A stretch of 64,000 nucleotides of DNA from Methanomassiliicoccus sp. (GTDB lineage Archaea > Thermoplasmatota > Thermoplasmata > Methanomassiliicoccales > Methanomassiliicoccaceae): positions 1 to 64,000 of the forward strand of contig JAEILR010000007.1 of NCBI GenBank assembly GCA_016109435.1, written 5' to 3'. Shown here piece by piece: positions 42,068 to 51,661 of this stretch (within the stretch, counting starts at the first letter, position 1; each line of letters begins with the position of its first letter). The notes under the pieces are model-generated. The model was given only the letters and a program-made list of their open reading frames with translations. It was not told the origin of the DNA and made no database searches. The translations under genes and the position numbers were made by a program.

Positions 42068-43471
42068 ATGATTGATGGGACGAAATTGGTGACGATGATG
42101 ATAGAGAAGCTAGGGGAGAGCAGCAGCCTGTGCCCGGAGTGCCTCAAGGTCATCCCGGCGGTGAAGTTCGCCGAGAACGACAACGTGTACCTGGAGAAGA
42201 CCTGTCCGGAGCACGGCCATTACAAGGTATTGATCTGGCGCGGGGTCGCCGATTACAAGTCGATGAAGGCGTACGCCTGCGTCCCGTCGAAGCCGGAGAA
42301 GTACGCGGTGACCAACAAGGCCACCTGCCCAGTGGACTGCGGGCTGTGCCAGGACCACACCCAGCACACCTGCCTGGTGGTGATGGAGGTCACTAACGAC
42401 TGTAACCTCAAGTGCCCCATCTGCTTCGCCTCGGCCAACGAGCGCTACCATTTCAACCCGACCATGGACCAGATCAAGGGGATGTTCCAGACCACCCTCG
42501 ATTACGTGAACCATCCCATATGCATCCAGCTGAGCGGCGGGGAGCCGACCATCAGGGACGACCTGCCGGACATCCTGAGATTGGGCAAGTCCATGGGCAT
42601 CGATTACATCGAGGTCAACACCAACGGGGTGCGCTTCGCCCAGGACCCCGGCTTCCTGAAGGAGTGCAAGGAGGCGGGCATGGACTCGCTGTACTTCTCC
42701 TTCGACGGCGTCACTTCCGACGTGTTCATGAAGACCTGCGGGAAGGACCTCCTGGCGACGAAGATGAAGGCCATCGAGAACTGCAAGGAACTGGGAGTGG
42801 GGGTCACCCTGGTCACCGTGGTATCGCCGGACATCAACATCCACCAGATCGGACAGATAATCGATTTCGCCAAGAAGAACGTCCCCACCGTCAAGGGCAT
42901 CCACTTCCAGCCGCTGAGCTACTTCGGCCGCTATCCCATCGTCCCCCATGACGAGAACCGGACGGTGCTGCCGGACCTGCTGAAGGAGATCGAGAAGCAG
43001 ACCAAAGGGGAGCTCAGGATGGACAACTTCATACCGACCTCGTGCACCAACGTGCACTGCGACGTGAAGTCCATGTCGGTCATCATGGAGGACGGCTCCC
43101 TGTTCCCCCTGACCCACCGGGCCATGGGCCCCCCCAAGGACACCTGCTGCATCGCGACCAAGACCAGGAAGGAGATCAGCGACCTGTGGCGGTACATCGA
43201 CGAGAGCCTGGGCGCGGACGGGGACGAGGCCAAGGGCTCCTGGGATGAGTTCATCCAGAGGGCCCGGACCAACTACCTGACCATCTCCAGCATGCCCTTC
43301 CAGGACGTGTGGAACGTGGACACCGACCGCCTTAAGGGCTGCTGCATCCACACGGTCACCCCGGACGGCAAGCTGATACCGTTCTGCCTGTTCAACATCA
43401 ACAGCGTGCACGGGAAGACGCTCTACCGCCACGAAATACTGGAGAAATATGCAAAATGGGGCTCGGGGTGA
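42068..43471 (+). CDS. Radical SAM protein of the Tes/TrsS (MJ0619-like) group
   Basis: A 467-residue radical SAM enzyme. The N-terminus has a zinc-binding pattern (CPECLKVIPAV near residue 19, then TCPEHGHYK) and CPVDCGLCQDHTQHT near 89. The radical SAM cluster is CNLKCPICF near 114, with SGGEPTIRDDLP near 157 and a C-terminal Cys set (CCIHTVTPDGKLIPFC). This layout is that of tetraether lipid synthase (Tes) and related TrsS proteins. Tes joins two archaeol tails into a macrocycle by radical C-C bond formation. Exact assignment between Tes and TrsS is uncertain. It lies downstream of the methyltransferase operon but after a terminator, so it is probably transcribed separately. Confidence 0.85.
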   Translation: MIDGTKLVTMMIEKLGESSSLCPECLKVIPAVKFAENDNVYLEKTCPEHGHYKVLIWRGVADYKSMKAYACVPSKPEKYAVTNKATCPVDCGLCQDHTQHTCLVVMEVTNDCNLKCPICFASANERYHFNPTMDQIKGMFQTTLDYVNHPICIQLSGGEPTIRDDLPDILRLGKSMGIDYIEVNTNGVRFAQDPGFLKECKEAGMDSLYFSFDGVTSDVFMKTCGKDLLATKMKAIENCKELGVGVTLVTVVSPDINIHQIGQIIDFAKKNVPTVKGIHFQPLSYFGRYPIVPHDENRTVLPDLLKEIEKQTKGELRMDNFIPTSCTNVHCDVKSMSVIMEDGSLFPLTHRAMGPPKDTCCIATKTRKEISDLWRYIDESLGADGDEAKGSWDEFIQRARTNYLTISSMPFQDVWNVDTDRLKGCCIHTVTPDGKLIPFCLFNINSVHGKTLYRHEILEKYAKWGSG

Positions 43472-43492
43472 GGTCCGAAAGCGGCCCTCACC

Positions 43493-43530
43493 GCCCCTTC
43501 TTTTTTAAAAAACGGTGAGATCTCTCACCG
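43493..43530. terminator. Terminator between convergent genes
   Basis: A T-tract (CTTCTTTTTTAAAAAA) follows the radical SAM gene, then a perfect 8-bp hairpin (CGGTGAGA/TCTCACCG, 43513-43530) overlaps the stop of the convergent zinc-ribbon gene. It may end transcripts from both sides. Confidence 0.55.
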
Positions 43531-43830
43531 GTTTCCTTTCTTGCCCACGCTCTTGTTGTAGTTGTTAACGATGCCGTTCATGTACTCGGCGAGAAGCTTC
43601 TGCTTCTCCCAATCCTTGACCAGCGGGCCTTCCAGGGGGAACTCGGTATCGCATCTGAGGCAGCGGGCGAGCTGACAGCCGAAAGCGCCCTTCTTGCACC
43701 CCTTGCAGGCGATGGCCCTGGACTGGAAAAGTGAGAACTCGAGACCGCAGTTTGGACACTTGATCTTCTTGGTCGTCTTCAAAAGGGCCGGGGTCACGCC
43801 CGACTGTTTCATGTGCTCGGTCAAAACCAT
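43525..43830 (-). CDS. Small multi-cysteine zinc-binding protein
   Basis: A 101-residue protein with Cys pairs CPNCG (near residue 25), CKGCKKG (near 42) and CQLARCLRC (near 52), probably two zinc ions. A helical C-terminus (KDWEKQKLLAEYMNGIVNNY) follows. No membrane segment is seen. It could bind nucleic acid or act as an adaptor. The family is unknown to me. It converges on the radical SAM gene and is on the same strand as the DUF169 gene but separated from it by 82 nt. Confidence 0.75.
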   Translation of the reverse strand: MVLTEHMKQSGVTPALLKTTKKIKCPNCGLEFSLFQSRAIACKGCKKGAFGCQLARCLRCDTEFPLEGPLVKDWEKQKLLAEYMNGIVNNYNKSVGKKGNR

Positions 43831-43912
43831 CTCATTACCTCCGCTTCGATGGATACCCAGTATGCGTTCTTAAGTCTTGTGGGCGACCAAGCACCGTCCA
43901 TATCGCCGTCCA

Positions 43913-44686
43913 TCATTCCAGATCGCCTCCCCTCGGCTCCATGGACGGGGGGAACAGCGTGGACCACCGGAGGAACGGCATGTAGGGATAGGAGGCCGCG
44001 CCCTCGGTGTTCCGCATGCCCTCCATCAGCTCGTCGATCCGGGAAGCGGGGAAGACCACAACCACCTCGAACTCCTGGACCAGGCCGTAGGCCCGGTCAC
44101 CCATGCACGGCATGTCCACCGTGATCTCTCCCCGGTCCACCGCCCGGGCGATCCCCGAGCACAGCGAGGCCTGGCCGGTCATGTGCGAGATCACCGCCTC
44201 CCCCCGGGCATAGGCGAAGGCGATGATTAGGCGGAGAGCCCTGGCCGGACTCATGTACATGGCGATGACGTCCGGTTCGAAGGGGACCTTGTCCAGAGGG
44301 GCCATGAGCACCCCGGAGTAACGCTTCCCAGTGTTGCCCAGCATGTACATGTTCTGATGGAGCTTCCTGGCGGCCTCGGTGTCCTGGGTGTAGGGCAGGT
44401 TAAGGTCTCCATCGGACAGCCGTTCGGGCGTGGTGATGAGCCCCAGGCACGCGGCTCCCCAGACACATTTGGTCCCCTCGCTGGAGGCTCCCGCCAGACC
44501 GTCCCTCCGGTCGCTGCGGGCGATGGCCGCCAGATGGCAGGGCGTGGTGGAGGTGAGCAGCCGGGCCTCCTTGTGATCGAGAAGCTCTCCCGCCCTCTTG
44601 ACGAGCTTGATGCCTATGGGGTACGCGGGAAGGCAGACCATGAGGCGCAGCTCCTCGGTCAGGGCCTTCCAATCCTTGCCGGGCAT
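43913..44686 (-). CDS. DUF169-family protein
   Basis: A 257-residue protein matching DUF169: PIGIKLVKRAGE near the N-terminus, TTPCHLAAIARSDRRDGLAG, CVWGAACLGLI near residue 76, and MTGQASLCSGIARAV then DMPCMGDRAYGLV in the second half. Conserved Cys residues in these blocks suggest metal or cofactor binding. The family is widespread in anaerobes and methanogens, but its function is not known. It is divergent from the MEDS sensor gene, with 144 nt between starts, so the two may be co-controlled. Confidence 0.85.
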   Translation of the reverse strand: MPGKDWKALTEELRLMVCLPAYPIGIKLVKRAGELLDHKEARLLTSTTPCHLAAIARSDRRDGLAGASSEGTKCVWGAACLGLITTPERLSDGDLNLPYTQDTEAARKLHQNMYMLGNTGKRYSGVLMAPLDKVPFEPDVIAMYMSPARALRLIIAFAYARGEAVISHMTGQASLCSGIARAVDRGEITVDMPCMGDRAYGLVQEFEVVVVFPASRIDELMEGMRNTEGAASYPYMPFLRWSTLFPPSMEPRGGDLE

Positions 44687-44830
44687 GTACTTCCATATCG
44701 CTCACGGCCTCTTTAGTTTGTCCATAGTCGCATCGTTGATGGGCGAGGGTTTATTTCCCGAAAACCTCTGGGGGGGCTCGTTATTTCATGGGACGCCCGA
44801 AGCTTGGTCGGGCGAAGGAGGATGCACATA

Positions 44831-47800
44831 ATGGTCGATCAAACCACAGAGACGCCCCTGACCGCAGCAGAGGTGGAAGGGAACACAGTAGAGGATCATA
44901 TCGCGCTTATCTACGAGACCGACGAGGAACGGCTCTCCACAATCACCCCGCTGATCAAGGTGGGCCTCGAAAGAGGGGACCTGTGCCTGTACGTGTCGCA
45001 CGAGGAGAACGACGCGGCCATCGTGGAGGCCCTCAGGGCCGAGAACATCGATGTGGAGAAGGCGGTCAACAACGGCAGCCTCATCCTGACCAGCAAGAAG
45101 GAGGTCTATTTCAAGCTGGGTCGGTTCGATCCGGAGTGGACCATCCGGGTGATCAACAACATCGCCGATCTCGCCAAGTCCTACGGGTTCACGGCCATGA
45201 GGGTCATGTCCGACATGACCTGGACCCAGGAGAAGGTCCCGGGAGTGGACCGGTGGCCGGACTACGAGGCCAGGATCAACGGCCTCAACCCCGGGATCTC
45301 CCTGCGCATCATCTGCCAGTATGACCGCCGGGCGTTCTCCCCGGAGGCCCTAATGGCCGCCATCCAGACCCACCCCCGGATCGTGTCGAGGGGGGTCATC
45401 AACCGCAACAGCTTCTACATCCCGGCGGAGGACATGCCGAAGGAGAACTTCGCCGAGGTGGAGCTGGAGCGGATAATGGACATCATCCGCCAGGTCAACA
45501 GCGCGGAGAGCGAGATCCGCGAACGGGACCGGGCCATCGAGGTCCTCAACCGCCAGGTCAAGGCGGACAGCGCGGCCATGAAGAGCCTGGAAGCGTCGCT
45601 GGAGGACTCCCGCCGCCGGTTCCGGGACCTGGCCGAGCGGGCCTCGGACTGGGCCTGGGAGCTGGACGAGAAGGGCGTGTATGTGTACTCGTCCCCCCGA
45701 GTGAGGGACGTTCTGGGCTTGCAGCCCGAGGACGTGATCGGCCGCACCCCCCTGGACCTGGTGTCCAAAGAGGAGGCGGACCGGGTGTCCAAGCTGCTCA
45801 CCAAGGCCATGTCCTCCCACTCCCCCATCACCGCCCTGGAGAAGGAAGTAAGGCACCGCGACGGCCATGCCGTGTACCTGGAGATGAGCGCGACCCCCCA
45901 GTTCGATCGCGACGGCAAATTCCTGGGCTACCGGGGAGTGGACCGGGACATCACCGGGCGCAAGGCGGTCAAGCAGGCCCTCGAGGACAGCCGGAAGAGG
46001 AACGACGAGTTCCTGTCCGAGGTGCAGGCAAGGGACCAGCGCATCTCCGCCCTTGACGCCGAGATCGTGCAGCTGAGGTCCTCCCTGGCGGAGATGGACG
46101 CCGACATCGCCTCCGTGCGGGAGGAGATGGAGAGGAAGCGGAGCGAGCTGGCCGAGTCGGCCGAGGGATTGAGCAGGCTTCAGGAGGCCCTGCAGGCCCA
46201 GGAGGCCGAGCTGACCGCCACCAGGTCCGCCAGCGAAGAGCGGCAGATCAAGGTGGACGCCCATGTCACGGAGATCGCCCGGCTCCAGAGCGAATTGGCC
46301 ACCAAGGGCCTGGAGATCACCGGCATCAATGCCGCCCTGGCCGCAGCGCAGGCGCTGTCCCTGGGAAAGGACAAGGAGGTCGACGAGCTTACCACCAGCT
46401 ACCAGGCCCAGTCAATGGAACTGAAGGGGCTCAGGGAGTCCCTATCCGGGGTCGAGGAGGCGCTCGCCCACAAGGAGAGCGAGCACTTCGCCATACGGCA
46501 GCAGGTCGAGCGGCTGGAAGCGGACCTGATGGCCAAGAGCGGCGAGATCGCCACCCGCACCGAGGAGCTGTCCGCCCTCCGGGAGCAGCTCGCCCGGACC
46601 GGCGACGATCTGGAGCAGCGCGGCGCCGAGCTTGCCGGGGCAAAGGAAGAAATATCCACCCTCCAGGGAACGCTGGCCTCGGCCAACGAGGACCTGGAGA
46701 AGCGGGCGGGCGAACTCGCCGCCATCAGCGCGGAGCTGACCCGGGCGCGGGAGGAGATCGCTGCCAACAGCGCCGAGCTGGAGCAGCGGACGGCCGACCT
46801 CGCCACGACCAGGGACGAACTATCCGGGGTCAGGGAAACCCTGGCCTCGACCGCTACCTCCCTGGAGCAGAAGCTGGCGGAGCTTGCCGCGGTCACCGGG
46901 ACGCTTGAACAGCGCACCGAGGAGCTGTCCACCGCCCGTGAGGATCTGGAACGGGCGCGGGAGGCGCTAGCGTCCAGCGATACGGCCCTGGAGCAGAGAG
47001 CGGCGGATCTGACCGCCGCCCAGGAGCTGATGACGATAAAGGAGAACGAGCTGGCCGCATCCCAGCAGGATGCCGCCGCCCTCCGGGTCGCCCTGTCCGC
47101 GGCGGAGGAGGAGCTGAACTCCCTCACCCTGGACCGGGATGCCCGGCTGGGGGAGATAGAGCAGGCTCGCGGGGAGATCGCCCGGCTTAACGACGATCTC
47201 GCCGCCAAGCGGTCCGCGCTGGGAGAGGCCATCGCCTCCTATGAGGGAGCGAAGGCCGACATCGCTGTCCTCACCGAGGGTTCGGAGCGGGACCGGGCGG
47301 CCATCGAGCAACTGGAGCAGGAGAAGGAGCGGTCCCTGGCCACCATCCGGGACCGTGAGGCCGCGCTGGCTGAGGCGCGGTCCGCCATCGACGCAGCATC
47401 CGCCGAGCTTAAGATCCGGGAGGGAGAGATGGCGGCCGCGGCCGCCTCGATGAAGGAGAAGGACGGCGATCTGGCCCAGGCGGTGTCCCGGGCCGAGATG
47501 CTGAGCAAGGTCCTGGTGCTGAAGGAGGAGGAGCTGTCCGCTTCGCTGAAGGACACCTACTCCAGCAGGTCCTCGTCAGCAGCCCTGAGGTCCAGGGCCG
47601 GTCAGCTGGACGCCGACCTGAACGTCAGCGCGACGGTCATCGCCGGGCTCCGGGAGGCCCTGGGCCGCCGCCAGGGAGAGATATCGTCCGCTCTCGCCGC
47701 CGCCGAGGCCGAGAAGAAGAAGGCAGCGGCCGCGGAGGAGGAGAGATCTCGCCTGTCGAGGGAGCTTCTCCGCAGGGACGGCGCGCTTTATGCCGCGGGC

Positions 47801-49564
47801 ATCGAGCTGAAGGCCAGGGACGAGGCGCTCGCTCTCACCCGGGGAAGGCTCCTGGAAAGCGAGGAGCGGTTCCGGGCGGTCTTCGGCCAGTCTGGCATCG
47901 GCATGGTCCGGGTGGCCCTGGACGGCAGCCTGATGGAAGCCAATGGCAGGTTCCACGAAATGACCGGCTACACTCCGGAGGAGATCTCCGGCAGGGCCTT
48001 TTTGGACATCGTCCACGCGGACGACGCGGAGGCCAGCGGGGCCCTCCAGCGACAGCTGGCCGCCGGCGGCTCCCCGTCGGGGTCGATGCTCAAGCGGCTG
48101 GTCCGCAAGTCCGGCTCCACCATGTGGGCCAACGTCACCATGTCCCCGGTGAGGGACGACGACGGCGTCAAGTACCTCATGGCGGTGGTGGACGACCGCA
48201 CCGAGCAGATACTCGCCGAGCAGTCTCTGCGGGAGAAGGAGTACCTGGACCGCGAGGAGAGGATGAGGAACGCGATGGAGAACTCCGCCGACGGAGTGTG
48301 GGTGCTCGATCCCGAGGGACGGACCACCTTCGTGAACCGCTCCCTGGCGGACATGCTCGGGTATGTCCAGGAGGACATGGCCGGCAGGATGATCTCCGGG
48401 CTCATCAATGACGAATGGAGGAAGGGCAATCAGAACGTCGGGGGCCGGGAGATGCGCCTCGTTCGCAAGGATGGCGGGGACCTGTGGGCAACGATCTCCT
48501 CTCTCCCCATCCTTGACCAGAGCGGACAGGTCAAGGGCGCGGTGGGCCTGGTGAAGGACATCACCGCGCTGAAGGAAAGGGAACTGTCGCTGGAAGAGGC
48601 CAAGGCGGCCGTGGACCGCGAGGCGGCGATCATGCGCAATGCCATCGACGGTATGATCTCCCCGGTGGCGGTGGTGTCGCCGGAGGGCCGGGTTATCCTG
48701 GCCAACTCGGCGCTGAAGAAGATGATGGGTTCCGATGTCATCGGCGGCGCGGTCGGCGAGATATGGCCTGGACTGGACATCAGCCAGCCAGGAGTGGTCG
48801 AGGTGACCAGGGACGGGCAGACGGAGAGGCGGGGAGTGCTTCCCTCCGCTCTAAGGGACGGGATGCATGATATCGGCACCTTCCTCGACTTCACCGGTGT
48901 CCTGCCCCCGGAGGTTGAGAACAAAATTTCCCAGGAGACCCTGGCCCACGATCTGAACGATTCACTGCAGGTCATCATGGGCAGCGTGTCCCTGGCCAAG
49001 GAGTACGTGATCCCCGAGGGCCGCATGTACTCCAAGCTAAAGCAGATCGAGAGCGCCTCGGTCACCGCCCGGGACCTGGCCAGCCAGCTGATGACCTCGG
49101 CGAGGGAGGGGCATCCGCTCTCTACTTCGGAGCCGTCCTCCTCCCTTGTCCGGGGGAATGGCAGGCTGCTGCTCATGGACGATGACGAGAACGTGCTGGA
49201 GGCCACCGGGGACCTCCTCCGCTATCTGGGGTATTCCGTAGAGGTGGCCAGGGACGGCGACGAGGCCAGGGCCATGGTCAAGGAGGCCGAGGAGATCTGG
49301 CAATCCTATGACCTGGCCATACTGGACCTGTCCATCTCCTCGGGGGTGGGCGGCCTGGAGGCCAGCAAGGCGCTGACCGAGGTGAACCCCCAGCTGATCA
49401 TGGTGGTCACCAGCGGATATGTTTCCGACCCCATCCTGCTCGACCCGACAGGTCACGGCTTCGCCGCCGCGCTCCCCAAGCCGTACTCCGCGGAGCTGCT
49501 ATCCAGCACCATAGCCAAGGCGCTCTCGGGGCGGCCCCCGGAAACAAAGAACTTTAGTCCCTGA
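44831..49564 (+). CDS. MEDS-PAS-coiled-coil-PAS-receiver signalling protein
   Basis: I start at the ATG at 44831, 8 nt after GGAGG. The 1577-residue protein begins with a MEDS sensory domain (residues about 15-190: DHIALIYETDEERL, LYVSHEENDAAIVEALR), a domain named from methanogen and methylotroph sensors. A PAS domain (about 270-385) follows, then about 600 residues of coiled coil (about 395-1005), three more PAS-like domains (about 1010-1360), an H-box-like segment LAHDLNDSLQVIMGS near 1370 and a receiver domain (LLLMDDDENV near 1445, LAILDLS). No N, G1 or G2 box of a histidine-kinase ATPase is visible. It likely senses a C1 or redox cue and acts through the receiver or a partner kinase. 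Confidence 0.9.
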   Translation: MVDQTTETPLTAAEVEGNTVEDHIALIYETDEERLSTITPLIKVGLERGDLCLYVSHEENDAAIVEALRAENIDVEKAVNNGSLILTSKKEVYFKLGRFDPEWTIRVINNIADLAKSYGFTAMRVMSDMTWTQEKVPGVDRWPDYEARINGLNPGISLRIICQYDRRAFSPEALMAAIQTHPRIVSRGVINRNSFYIPAEDMPKENFAEVELERIMDIIRQVNSAESEIRERDRAIEVLNRQVKADSAAMKSLEASLEDSRRRFRDLAERASDWAWELDEKGVYVYSSPRVRDVLGLQPEDVIGRTPLDLVSKEEADRVSKLLTKAMSSHSPITALEKEVRHRDGHAVYLEMSATPQFDRDGKFLGYRGVDRDITGRKAVKQALEDSRKRNDEFLSEVQARDQRISALDAEIVQLRSSLAEMDADIASVREEMERKRSELAESAEGLSRLQEALQAQEAELTATRSASEERQIKVDAHVTEIARLQSELATKGLEITGINAALAAAQALSLGKDKEVDELTTSYQAQSMELKGLRESLSGVEEALAHKESEHFAIRQQVERLEADLMAKSGEIATRTEELSALREQLARTGDDLEQRGAELAGAKEEISTLQGTLASANEDLEKRAGELAAISAELTRAREEIAANSAELEQRTADLATTRDELSGVRETLASTATSLEQKLAELAAVTGTLEQRTEELSTAREDLERAREALASSDTALEQRAADLTAAQELMTIKENELAASQQDAAALRVALSAAEEELNSLTLDRDARLGEIEQARGEIARLNDDLAAKRSALGEAIASYEGAKADIAVLTEGSERDRAAIEQLEQEKERSLATIRDREAALAEARSAIDAASAELKIREGEMAAAAASMKEKDGDLAQAVSRAEMLSKVLVLKEEELSASLKDTYSSRSSSAALRSRAGQLDADLNVSATVIAGLREALGRRQGEISSALAAAEAEKKKAAAAEEERSRLSRELLRRDGALYAAGIELKARDEALALTRGRLLESEERFRAVFGQSGIGMVRVALDGSLMEANGRFHEMTGYTPEEISGRAFLDIVHADDAEASGALQRQLAAGGSPSGSMLKRLVRKSGSTMWANVTMSPVRDDDGVKYLMAVVDDRTEQILAEQSLREKEYLDREERMRNAMENSADGVWVLDPEGRTTFVNRSLADMLGYVQEDMAGRMISGLINDEWRKGNQNVGGREMRLVRKDGGDLWATISSLPILDQSGQVKGAVGLVKDITALKERELSLEEAKAAVDREAAIMRNAIDGMISPVAVVSPEGRVILANSALKKMMGSDVIGGAVGEIWPGLDISQPGVVEVTRDGQTERRGVLPSALRDGMHDIGTFLDFTGVLPPEVENKISQETLAHDLNDSLQVIMGSVSLAKEYVIPEGRMYSKLKQIESASVTARDLASQLMTSAREGHPLSTSEPSSSLVRGNGRLLLMDDDENVLEATGDLLRYLGYSVEVARDGDEARAMVKEAEEIWQSYDLAILDLSISSGVGGLEASKALTEVNPQLIMVVTSGYVSDPILLDPTGHGFAAALPKPYSAELLSSTIAKALSGRPPETKNFSP
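46607..47071 (+). repeat. 28-residue heptad repeats in the coiled coil
   Basis: Units of exactly 84 nt start at 46607, 46691 and 46775. A half unit of 42 nt starts at 46859, and further units start at 46901 and 46985. Each begins (x)LEQR-x-AEL or close variants, so each is four heptads long. The periodicity is in both protein and DNA, indicating tandem duplication. Confidence 0.75.
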
Positions 49565-49581
49565 GGCCATCCAGAGGGGCG

Positions 49582-51042
49582 ATGCCCCTGCTCCAGAAAG
49601 TGAAGATCGCGATCGCCCGGCGAAGGCTCACCTCCCTGAACATGAAGGGGGACGCCAATCCGCTGGAGGAATGGATCCATGGCAAGGTCAGGGCCGAGGT
49701 GAAGAACTCCAGGGAATTCCGCGAGGCCACGGGAGGTCTGGAGCGAGTATCCCGCGACGACCTCAGGGAGTTCCAGCTCCACCGGTTGCGCCGCCAGATG
49801 GCCTACGTCATCGAGAACTCGTACTATTACAAGAAGAAGTACGAGGCCGCCGGCATCCGTCCGGAGGACATCCGGACCTGGGAGGACCTGGAAAGGATAC
49901 CCCTGACCGACCCGGCCGATCTGGCGGCCGAACCTCTTACATTTCTATGCGTCTCGCAGAGCAAGGTCATGCGGGCGTTCACTACCTCCGGGACCTCCGG
50001 CACCCGGAAGCGGCTGTTCTACACCCAGAACGACGTGTTGAACATCGTGGACTCGATCTCCGCGGCCCTGAGGTCGGTGGGGATGTCGGGCAAGGACAAC
50101 CTGCAGATAATGTTCCCCGCGGTGTCGGCGTGGGACCCCGGGCTGATGCTCGACGGTGCCTGCAAGGTGGCCGGCCTAAACTCCACAGTATGCAGCTCGG
50201 TGGACGTGGACGAGCAGATCAGGACGATGAGGGAGAACGACACCAAGGTGATGATCGGCCTCACCTCTTTCCTTTACCGCATCACCCTCCTGGCCCGGGA
50301 CCGCTATGATCTTAAGGGGTTCGGCATGAAGGCCATCATCTGCTCCGCAGAGCCGCTGCCGGAGGCCATGCGGCGGGAGATGCGGGCGGCGTGGGGATGC
50401 AAGATCCTCAGCCAGTACGGGATGACCGAGATGGGCCTGGCCACGGCCATCGAGTGCGAGGCCGCGGACGGGCTGCACATGAACGAGGCCGACTTCCTGG
50501 CCGAGGTCATCGACCCCCAGACCGGAAAGCACCTCCCGGACCGCACCCCGGGAGAGCTGGTGTTCACCTCACTGTCCATGGAGGGCACCCCCCTCATCCG
50601 CTACCGCACCAGGGACATCTCCTTCCTCATCGAGCCGCCCTGCAACTGCGACTTCGTGACCATCGGGAAGATGGGCAAGGTGCAGGGCCGGATGGACGCC
50701 CAGACCAAGATCGGGTATGGCCAGAAGATCTTCCCGGTGCTGTTCGACGAGGTCCTGCTGTCCATCTCCGGGGTGATGAGCTACCGCCTCACCCTCGACC
50801 GCGAGGGGTACCGCGACCTTCTCACCTTCACCGTCGAGGTGCAGGGGGACCATGACGGAGCGAAGGAGAGGGTCCTGGAAGCCCTGAAGGGCCTGGACGA
50901 GATCAGGGAGCCGCTGGAGAACGACCTCATCCTCGAGCCGGTGATCGAACTGGTGGAGGGCGGCAGTGTGGCCTTCGCTCCAAAGAGCAAGGTCATCGAG
51001 GATCGGCGGAAGAACTATGACCGCCAGGCGAAAGGTTCTTGA
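49582..51042 (+). CDS. Phenylacetate-CoA ligase-like adenylate-forming enzyme
   Basis: A 486-residue PaaK-type protein: N-terminal RRQMAYVIENSYYYKKKYEA near residue 73, P-loop FTTSGTSGTRKRLFYTQND near 133, SQYGMTEMGLATAIEC near 275 and YRTRDISFLIEP near 340. It would activate an aryl or other organic acid to its CoA thioester with ATP in the cytoplasm. It follows the MEDS sensor by 17 nt and precedes pdxT by 25 nt on the same strand, but no functional link is evident. The substrate is unknown. Confidence 0.85.
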   Translation: MPLLQKVKIAIARRRLTSLNMKGDANPLEEWIHGKVRAEVKNSREFREATGGLERVSRDDLREFQLHRLRRQMAYVIENSYYYKKKYEAAGIRPEDIRTWEDLERIPLTDPADLAAEPLTFLCVSQSKVMRAFTTSGTSGTRKRLFYTQNDVLNIVDSISAALRSVGMSGKDNLQIMFPAVSAWDPGLMLDGACKVAGLNSTVCSSVDVDEQIRTMRENDTKVMIGLTSFLYRITLLARDRYDLKGFGMKAIICSAEPLPEAMRREMRAAWGCKILSQYGMTEMGLATAIECEAADGLHMNEADFLAEVIDPQTGKHLPDRTPGELVFTSLSMEGTPLIRYRTRDISFLIEPPCNCDFVTIGKMGKVQGRMDAQTKIGYGQKIFPVLFDEVLLSISGVMSYRLTLDREGYRDLLTFTVEVQGDHDGAKERVLEALKGLDEIREPLENDLILEPVIELVEGGSVAFAPKSKVIEDRRKNYDRQAKGS

Positions 51043-51067
51043 CCCAGCCTCAGATTAGCTCGGTTCC

Positions 51068-51658
51068 ATGAAGGCAGGCGTCATCGCCGTCCAGGGAGCC
51101 GCTCCCGAGCATGTCCAGGCGCTGGAGGCCGCCCTGGCCGACCTCGGCCGGAAGGGGAGCGTCATCACCGTGCGCCGGCCGGCGGACCTGGAACAGGTCT
51201 CCTGCGCGGTCATACCCGGCGGGGAGAGCACCACCATTTCCAAGCTTCTGCTCCGCTCCGGCCTCCATGAGCTTGTACGGGAGCGGGCCGCTGAGGGTAT
51301 GCCCATCATGGGCACCTGCGCCGGATGCGTCCTCCTGGCCAAGGAGGGGGATGGCGAGGTGGACAGGACCGCGACGAAGCTGCTGGGCCTGATGGACATG
51401 GCCGTCGACCGCAACGCCTTCGGCCGCCAGCGGGAGAGCTTCGAGGCGCCGCTGGACATAGAAGGGATGGACGGACCGTTCCCCGGCGTGTTCATAAGGG
51501 GACCGGTCATTCGCAGGATGTGGGGAAGCTGCAAGATCATGGCCCGCCACGGCGACCGGACCGTTATGGCCAGGCAGGAAAACATGCTGGCCCTCAGCTT
51601 CCACCCGGAGCTGTCCGGGGACCTTCGGGTCCACCGGGCGCTGCTGGAGATGGTCTGA
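51068..51658 (+). CDS. pdxT: Pyridoxal 5'-phosphate synthase glutaminase subunit
   Basis: A 196-residue class-I glutaminase of the PdxT family. It has IPGGESTTISKLL near residue 48, the nucleophile Cys in GTCAGCVLLAKE near 80, the family segment MDMAVDRNAFGRQRESFE near 108 and His/Glu in LSFHPELSGD near 178. It releases ammonia from glutamine and channels it to PdxS to make pyridoxal phosphate. pdxS is not in the window. The gene is convergent with the GGGP synthase gene, only 3 nt between stops. Confidence 0.95.
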   Translation: MKAGVIAVQGAAPEHVQALEAALADLGRKGSVITVRRPADLEQVSCAVIPGGESTTISKLLLRSGLHELVRERAAEGMPIMGTCAGCVLLAKEGDGEVDRTATKLLGLMDMAVDRNAFGRQRESFEAPLDIEGMDGPFPGVFIRGPVIRRMWGSCKIMARHGDRTVMARQENMLALSFHPELSGDLRVHRALLEMV

Positions 51659-51661
51659 GGC

